NCBI GenBank assembly: GCA_022432975.1
Contig: CM039512.1
Coordinates: forward strand, 33,787,730 to 33,851,729
Reading direction: 5' to 3'
DNA length: 64,000 bases
Source of the DNA: Begonia masoniana
Lineage: Eukaryota > Streptophyta > Magnoliopsida > Cucurbitales > Begoniaceae
A model generated the notes under the pieces. The model worked only from the letters and a program-made list of their open reading frames with translations. It did not search any database and had not been told where the DNA came from. The number at the start of each line of letters is the position of its first letter. Within the stretch, counting starts at the first letter, position 1. This document shows, piece after piece, positions 57,001 to 64,000 of this stretch. A program made the position numbers and the translations under genes.

Positions 57001-60000
57001 GATATATTATATTTGTATTAAATAAATCCATCTAATTTTCCAACTAAGAAATTTGAAAGGTGAGGCTGTACATTACTATTATCAATTTCAATTATTATCT
57101 TCTTTAGAATTGTCTTCCCCCCTCCCCACTTCATTATAACACTTTGTTTATATGTCGGATCATACAAAATCATTATTTTTTTAATAATTGAAATAAAATC
57201 ATTTACGAAACTCTTGCCAAAAAATAATGTACACTTTCTTCGTAAAACTAATTTAATTTATGAATTGATTATTTCATTTTGATAAATCTTAACCCAATTT
57301 AACAATTTATTTGTTATTCCCAAGTTGTTTTCTTTTTTATTTTTATTTTTTCTGATTTGTCTGTTTGATTAAAATATAATGATATGATCTGTAAGTATAA
57401 ATGTCAAGTTTAATGGATGATGATTAATAGGGTTGTCATATCCTAATGTAAAATTCTAATTTTTCACTAGCTAATAATAATTATTATTATAAACCTTATG
57501 TAGATACTATAATAATGATTTGAAAAATATAATAATAAGAAAAAAATACAATATAAACCTTATATTTTAAGATCACTAGTAATTTAGATTTTTAACTTTT
57601 TTTTTCCGACAAAACAAATTTTAACATATTAGCATTAGAAATTTAGAGCTTACCGTTACTCTTATCTGGGCATCAGCTGTGTATGTCTCTGAACTTCAGC
57701 AATTTAAATTTCGAAAACAATGTCTCGGGAGTTGGCTTACGCAGGTTCTTCTGGGCATCCGCTACGGGAGTCCCATTTTTCAGGATCAACCGTTCGCAAG
57801 TTAATTTTCAAGAATATTGCCTCGCGTAAGGGCTTTTAAGAAATCTACTTGGCTTCTGTTGTGGGTGTCCACCATAATTTTTAATGAAAATTCCATGAGT
57901 AAGGTTTACATCACTAACAATTGATAAGTGAAGATTTATTTTGTAAAAAAAAAAATAGATTATGTGATAAAGTGATCACCCAAGATAGAGTTTATATTGT
58001 ATTTTTTCTTAAGAATAAAAACAAAAAAAATCAAAAGCAATGAATTAAAGTAATGTGCAAAATTTGTAGATGATTGCTTTCATCTAGGTCTCAATTAAGT
58101 TTTATAACTGAGAAGTGGTAAATTGATTTTTTCATCTATAAATCACAAACCCAATTTGCTCAACTCTCTTCCTCTCTTGAGCGTCAAGCTAAAATAATAT
58201 TTTAAAATCACAATTTTAATTTTATTTATAAACATTTAAAGTTTTAATGATTTGACAAAATCTACATATTCGCTCAAGTCATTCAAAATTTCACGTTGTG
58301 ATACTTAAATCTTAAATAGTAACGCCAACGGCCATGGCCGCATAGCTTGTGAGTCTTTCCCATAAATAGTAGTTTCTATGTTTTTACATCAAAATAATAC
58401 ATAAAAATACCATGAACTTGAAAAATATGCATTAAACTATTAATAGATGCGTGATGATAACTGTATTTTCATAGAATTATCACAACCGCAAACGTGGGGA
58501 GAAATTTGTTCACCACAATCCTTTGAATTTATTATTGTTGCCTGAAGAAAGCGAAAAAGATTTATGGGTGGAAAGTGAAATAAAAGGATGAAGCTTTTGA
58601 AAGCCATCAATTTAGTAAAAAAGCATGCAATGTCCCCTTTTTAGGTATCAACATTTCCCCCTTTTTAAAAATCTAGCTGATTCACTATTCCACCTATCTC
58701 CTTTTTATTTCCATGGCCTTCCCCAATAATTATGCCCTTCATTCCCTATTAAAATAAAATCTTGTTTTGTTGAAGCTTGTCGTTTTATTAGCATGGTAAT
58801 ATCGAGCAAATTTTGCAAGAAACGAAATGGGTGTCACTTAATATACGTAGATTAAAGTGTAAACCTAGTATTAGTGGATTGAATTGATAATCTTTGATGT
58901 GCAAGTTAAAATCATCAAACTGAATCGATAATCTTTAAAGTGCAAATCAACGATTCAATTTGAAATTCTTTAACGTGCGGATCAAGGATTCAACTTGAAA
59001 TTCTTTAATTCCTTGAGCTACTAATCTGTAATTCTTTATTAAACTCTTTATATTTGCTATTCTTAAGCTATCCAGAGAATGATTTCCCTAATCTATGGGA
59101 GCATATTGTTGTGCAATTGCACTGTCAATAAATCTTCTTTTAAACTAATCAATGTTCTTGCCATCAATGTGCCATCTACATTCTATTGTCACATTATCAA
59201 ACAAAATTAATCTGAAAATTCACATTTTTAGAAACTCTTGACATGACATTGTGTACAATTCTCATGATATCAATAAGATCTGTGTCTATTCTTTCTATCG
59301 AATTCAAATTTGCTAATTTCATCGTAAATAAATAAATTTTTGCAAATGAGACTTTACAAAATACTAAAAAATTTATGTAATTGCAATATTTGATCATGCG
59401 CACATACATGGAGACTAATGTATACACGTACACACATGTATAAATTTTACATACATGCTTGTATAAAAAATAATACATGGGTACAAACACTAAAAAGGGC
59501 ATACATCTTTATAGATGTATATGTATGGATGTGAGTATGATTAGAAGGTTGATTTGGGCATGTCATTGAAGTGATATGTTTATGTGTCTGCTCAAGTTGT
59601 GCAAAACTATCAATCATTACATTCTTGTCCACGTTACCTTCTCTCTAACTCTTCTTTACACCTTATTTTTATCGACAATATTAAATTTATCATTGGATTA
59701 TATTTCATTAAATTTTAATGATAAAATTGATGAAATATCCATTTAAAAATATAAATTAAAACTAAATACTTTGATGAAGAATTATCTTCAAGAGCAAATA
59801 TTAAAATAAATTATTCAAAGCCTATAATTTTCAAATCCAACAGTAGCTATTATGCATGAAATACATGTGTTCTTTTTCTTAGCTTTTACAAGGCAAATTT
59901 CTATGCACTTCAATCAAACTTCTGAGAAACAAAAACATATGCGTGAAATACATGTGTTCCTTTTTCTGCTGCCCGATTAGAAGATGTTGGCTAAGTTTCT

Positions 60001-60400
60001 AGGCGCTCACCAGCATTTGAGTCGGTATTTGAAAGCAAAAACATTTTTATTACTTAGAAATCCTTGTTAATTGTTTAGAGTCGCCCACTAGAAAACTAAA
60101 ATGCTTAGCAGTTTTAAACGAGTTAAACCCGGTTTTTTTTTCACAATCGCCCTGCACTTCAATCAAACTTGATTGGAACTTTGTTAAATAAAATAATTTA
60201 ATGGTCAGTTTGTCGTTATTCCAGTAGTTCATTTGATATTTATTTATTTATTTTTATATAGACAAGGGAAGAACCATAAATAAATGAGATTTTAATTTTA
60301 ATTTATTTTATTTTATAAAAAATAATATTTAAATAATTTAAAATTTACTATTTATATCTGAGGAACAAGTTAATTAAAACGTTGAAGATCCCTCGATTCT
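57001..60400. other. AT-rich intergenic sequence upstream of the J-domain gene
   Basis: No gene supported. Near 57660-57880 three loosely similar stretches (CTGGGCATCAGCT, CTGGGCATCCGCTACGGGAG, GGCTTCTGTTGTGGGTGTCC) recur about every 95-100 bp. Near 59400-59520, ACATGTAT-like palindromes cluster. These are the only structures seen. Confidence 0.55.
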
Positions 60401-60411
60401 CTCTCTAGCAG

Positions 60412-60420
60412 TATATAAAG
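60412..60420 (+). promoter_or_regulatory. TATA box of the J-domain gene
   Basis: TATATAAAG lies 77 bp before the proposed start codon and follows a CT-rich stretch (CTCTCTCTAG). Transcription would start at about 60445-60450, giving a 5' UTR of only about 40 nt. Confidence 0.7.
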
Positions 60421-60444
60421 CCACTGGCTTCCATCTGGCTCTGC

Positions 60445-60540
60445 ATGTACCGGCCACAACGCCGGTGGCTGTCGTTACTCGCTTATACATGGACAATTCA
60501 TGGAAAATGCGCAAGGGAATACCGACCCTTCCTCGTCTGA
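60445..60540 (+). other. Possible upstream ORF overlapping the JAC1-like start
   Basis: An ATG at 60445 in poor context (CTGCATGTA) opens a 31-codon frame that overlaps the main start in another frame and ends with TGA at 60538-60540. It matters only if transcription starts before 60445, which the TATA position leaves open. Confidence 0.3.
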
Positions 60541-63431
60541 GCTCCCCTGAAGAACTCTCGAGGCATTCTTTCTCCGCTTACTCCAACGCCGTAGACCCCG
60601 ACGACTTCTCTGACGTCTTTGGAGGCCCCCCTCGAAGCCTCCTTTCTCGTAAATTTTCCTGCGAGTCCAAATTATACTACGAGGAAGTCTTCCGGTTTCC
60701 GGAGTTTGTTTCTGCGGCGAAGAAGAGTGCCAGGAACTTGCCGGTATTTAGGATTCCGGCGAGAGACGACGCCTTTTACAGTGATATATTCGGATTAGAC
60801 AGTGAGCGGAGATCGAGAGAGCAGTCTGGTTCTAGCTCGAAGACGAAGTCGAAATCGAACTCATCGTCCGTTTTGAGCTCAGAGGAGCCGAGCCCTCTCC
60901 GAGCAGTTATTGGAGAAGATGAGGCCAGTTCTTACTTTTCTGCAAATCTCAGGTACTGATTGTGGTCGTTTCACAGAGTTTTAATTTCTGCTGTTTGTTA
61001 GTATTTTTCCCCCATTATCCCAAACTAAAAATTTCCAAGAGTTTGAAAAGTAAATTTTCAAGAGTATGAAAAGAATCAGATAATTTTGTGGGTTTGATGA
61101 AGCTTTTGTTTTTAAGGACTTCTGAATTTTGGATTATCTGTGTAAATTTAGTTTATATGGTTAATTTGGGGGGCTTTTGACATCATCGTGTTCTTTGATT
61201 GCTAACAGGCCAATTAATGTTCCACATAAAAGGAATTCTTTCAAATTAACGACTAAGATAAATCAAAACAATCAAGGGATGCCCATTTTTCCTTGTAATT
61301 GCTCGGTTGGGAGACAGTATGTCCAAGACGAATCAATAGAGACTTTCAGAGGCTCGTATGGTGGATTTTGCCCACGATTATCGTCTCCAGAAACTATGAC
61401 TCTTGACCCGAATTCATTCAGGAGCGTCAAAGTCTCTATCGACGATCTTGAGCTCAATCCCCCGTCTTCTTCTGCCTCTTCCATCTGCGGCGAACTGGAG
61501 GGAAAATCAGCTATTCAAGGGGAAGGTGATATATATCCTGAAGAAGAAGAAGATGTGGGTATGGACTCTTATGTCATCGAGATCGCTTCATATAACCGAG
61601 AGGGGGCAAGTGAAGCAGTTGATATAGATGAAGTGATTGCCTGGGCCAAAGAGCAGGGTCAAAGACAGTCATCTGAGTCGGATTTGAGTTCCAGGCAAAA
61701 TGAAAATGAGCATCTACTTGAACCAGAAGGTGATTTTCACAAAACTTTTACGTGTTAGTGGTTAAGGGCTTTTCGTCACTGGACGTGAAAACTAAATCTG
61801 TTTTTGTTATGTCTATGAAAATTAAACGTTTTCTCTCTACAAAACTATTTTTTTCAATTGACTCCCGCTTTTGATGTTTATAGAAATACTTGATAGAATT
61901 AATTTGCCTTCATTTGTTACTGTTGTTATTAAGCAGACAGGCCTAGTTCACTCAAGTGTTGTACTCAAAATTTAGAATTTCATGGAGTTATGCAATCTGC
62001 AGAGGTAAAACAACTTTTTCTGAAAGCACAAACATAAAGCTAACTAATGTAAAATCTCATTTGAAAGTCGTGTCCTTTCTATTGCCATTGCAGAAGGAAA
62101 AGCAGAGAAGCTTGTTAGCTGAAAAAGAGATATCAGAGGCTGAAAAAGATGTAAGCATTTGAAATGTAATGTACTTAAACCATAGATCTTATCTTTGTAA
62201 CTTGCTACACTTGAAGAGTATTTTGGAAGATTTCGTTTAATTTCTTTACGTGAGGTGTCCTAAAATAATATAGACAAGTGAGTAATTATTTGTTTGTCAT
62301 TTTTCTTTTTATTGTCGCTTAAAAACTGTAAAGCCAAATGGAAGATTTTTTTTTTTTTTTTTCTTTTGATTTCGGATGCATTTGTTGCTCGTTCTTTCCT
62401 TGCCAAAGGCAAAACAGATACTACTTTGAAAACAACTGATTCTGCTTCTAAAATATAAAGATGCAGATGGGAATAGAAAGATTAGATGAAGAAATAAAGG
62501 TGTGGTCAGAAGGCAAGAAAAACAACATTTGGCTACTGCTGTCGACATTGCACCATGTAAGGTCTTATGCTCTATATCTTTGACTGAACTCTGAATTGGC
62601 ATTGAGAAGGTTAGATACCAAAGATCAATATATGGAAATAATTGAAGATGTGTAAATAATTATATTGATTGAAGTTTCAGCATAAATTTTGGCATTAATA
62701 GTAGTTTTGACGTCGATTTGTATGTTTTTTTTTTGCTCTGATTCAGATTTTGTGGCCCAACAGTGGGTGGGATGCAGTCCCTCTCGCAAACATAATAGAA
62801 AGCTCACAGGTGAGGATGGCCTATCAGAAAGCAACGTTTTGTCTGCATCCAGATAAGCTTCATCAAAGAGGAGCAACAGTCTCGCAAAAATATGTGGCAG
62901 AGAAGGCTCTCTCTGTTCTTCAGGTAACTTAGAGCTCTTAAATAGTCAACAACTCTCTATCAATCAGTCTTCATCAATATGACAAACATCTACGATGACA
63001 CATCACCATCTCAGTCTAACATATGATGTCATTTTTGTATACACTTCATCCCATTCTTACCAAAAGGTGAAGTCATTGGAAGTTATCCATTTGTTATTTT
63101 TACCCCAAAAAAAAATCTAAATATTTTCCCGTTCCAGCCTTTCGATTGAAATAATTAATTCCCGAATTTCTGAACTTGGTAGTGCAGCTTAACATAAAAA
63201 AAATATATAATGAAATCCAACAATAAGGATTAACTAGACCAACAGTATCGCACTGTTTTTCTTACTTACAGGTGATGCCATTTTTGTTTACACCTCATTG
63301 TCATTTTTCTTTTCATGGAATAGTGGTATAAATACTGTCATTCTTTGGATTTCAAATAAAATAAAGACAATCCTTCTGCTATAATTATGATGCAGGCTGC
63401 ATTTGTGGCCCAAGATATCTACTTCAACTAA
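60489..63431 (+). CDS. JAC1: Auxilin-like J-domain protein (JAC1-like), seven exons
   Basis: Proposed exons: 60489-60952, 61209-61729, 61937-62004, 62094-62150, 62467-62556, 62747-62923 and 63396-63431. All introns are GT-AG, and the joined frame stays open for 470 codons. The start at 60489 (ACATGGAC; A at -3, G at +4) is the first ATG in frame. Near the N-terminus lies DDFSDVFGGPPRS, a motif typical of plant auxilin-like proteins. The middle is Ser-rich and acidic. Exon 4 encodes a charged helix (QRSLLAEKEISEAEKD). Exons 5-6 hold the auxilin-type J domain: LLLSTLHHILWPNSGW, then AYQKATFCLHPDKLHQRGAT with the HPD tripeptide that stimulates Hsp70 ATPase. Known relatives act in clathrin uncoating; JAC1 controls chloroplast photorelocation in Arabidopsis. 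It is shorter than Arabidopsis JAC1 (about 650 residues as I recall), and its C-terminus (QAAFVAQDIYFN) replaces the usual EAW-containing end. Family assignment is firm, orthology less so. Confidence 0.8.
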
Positions 63432-64000
63432 TGCGCAATGAAGGATTCATTTGCCACCTAAAAATCTCTGTGAATACCCAACAATCAGAAGCAAGTTAAG
63501 TTGGAATAGACAATAAAGAGTATACTTTTGGTGCCAAAATTAGAAAATGTCCACATGTATTCAAAAGCACAATGAATGAGGAAGCCAACAGGTGACCTCT
63601 ACTTCTAGTCTTTGCTTTATTATCATTTCATGCAGCAGCTGTGTGATATTAAGTTGTAGAGAGAAGAATAATTAATCAATAATAGATCCAAATGTTTGAA
63701 ATTCTTGTATGGTTTCTTGGAAAGAATAGATATTGAAGTAGAATAGGTAACAGAAACTGCTCCCTCTCAGCTCAACTGTGGGTTGGGGGTCCAAAAACTG
63801 AACTAGTTTGTTGAATTCACTTGGTTCCATTGAGTCTAGGCTGGAAATTAAAACAGCTGGACGTGATCAGTGCTTCTTCAATGGCCATCAAGCTTTATCA
63901 ACCCCTGTCACAACTCGGAGGCGGGCCTAACTTCACTTGTTCTTCATATGTTTGTAAGTTGGAACGAGACTATATGACCTAAAATAATCCCCAAGGGTTT
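63432..64000 (+). other. 3' UTR and downstream flank of the JAC1-like gene
   Basis: The first AATAAA after the stop is at 63512-63517, a likely polyadenylation signal about 80 nt downstream. No further gene is seen up to the window end. Confidence 0.5.

Noticed and set aside
59197..59632. Minus-strand frames of 61 and 101 codons
   Set aside because: Low-complexity AT-rich translation without recognisable domain, promoter or splice context.
60465..60488. Start of the J-domain protein at 60465
   Set aside because: The codon there is GTG; the first in-frame ATG is 60489, in good context.
60953..60959. Stop after exon 1 giving a 156-residue protein
   Set aside because: A donor at CTCAG-GTACTG and a matching acceptor at 61208 keep the frame open into sequence that leads to a J domain.

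Overview
The window reads as plant nuclear DNA, most likely from a eudicot. The clues are an intron-containing nuclear gene with GT-AG introns and a TATA box, Ty3/gypsy elements primed by initiator tRNA-Met, a Cassandra-type TRIM whose LTRs carry a 5S rRNA domain, a Copia relic and a Tat-like LTR. I see no bacterial or organellar genes. The species cannot be read from the sequence.

Positions 1-51737 are a nest of retrotransposons. From left to right: (1) the 3' end and LTR (345-2790) of a plus-strand element, which interrupts the pol region of element C; (2) element C, minus strand, with a decayed gag-pro-pol start (2791-4499) and a very long LTR (4663-8941) filled by about 41 copies of a 46/47-bp repeat carrying the TGACGTCA palindrome; (3) 8942-12041, a Tat-like LTR plus unassigned sequence; (4) element A, minus strand, 12042-31181, TSD TTGAA, with element B, minus strand, 12499-22605, TSD GCTCA, inserted in its 3' LTR; (5) a Copia relic cut by element A and by a solo LTR (31850-34221); (6) a decayed LTR-like region E, split by element D (36424-48689, TSD AAATA). 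D itself holds a solo C-family LTR (36611-39374, TSD TAAAA), a perfect (ACAAC)300 array inside its integrase reading frame, and a tandem Cassandra TRIM with five LTRs (44199-46439); (7) the right part of E, with a 67-bp array.

Positions 51738-60400 are AT-rich and I see no gene there. At the right edge (60412-63520) is the one host gene I can support: a seven-exon gene for an auxilin-like J-domain protein, probably JAC1-like.

The most unusual observation is inside the LTRs. Seven LTR families that have little else in common share the same transcript-like layout: a 45-57 nt exon bounded by AG and a near-consensus donor, then an intron of about 480-760 nt. That intron carries one small stem-loop 20-24 nt after the donor and another 18-20 nt before the acceptor. 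The paired arms differ between families but stay complementary. This suggests selection on a spliced leader RNA, although no transcript was examined.
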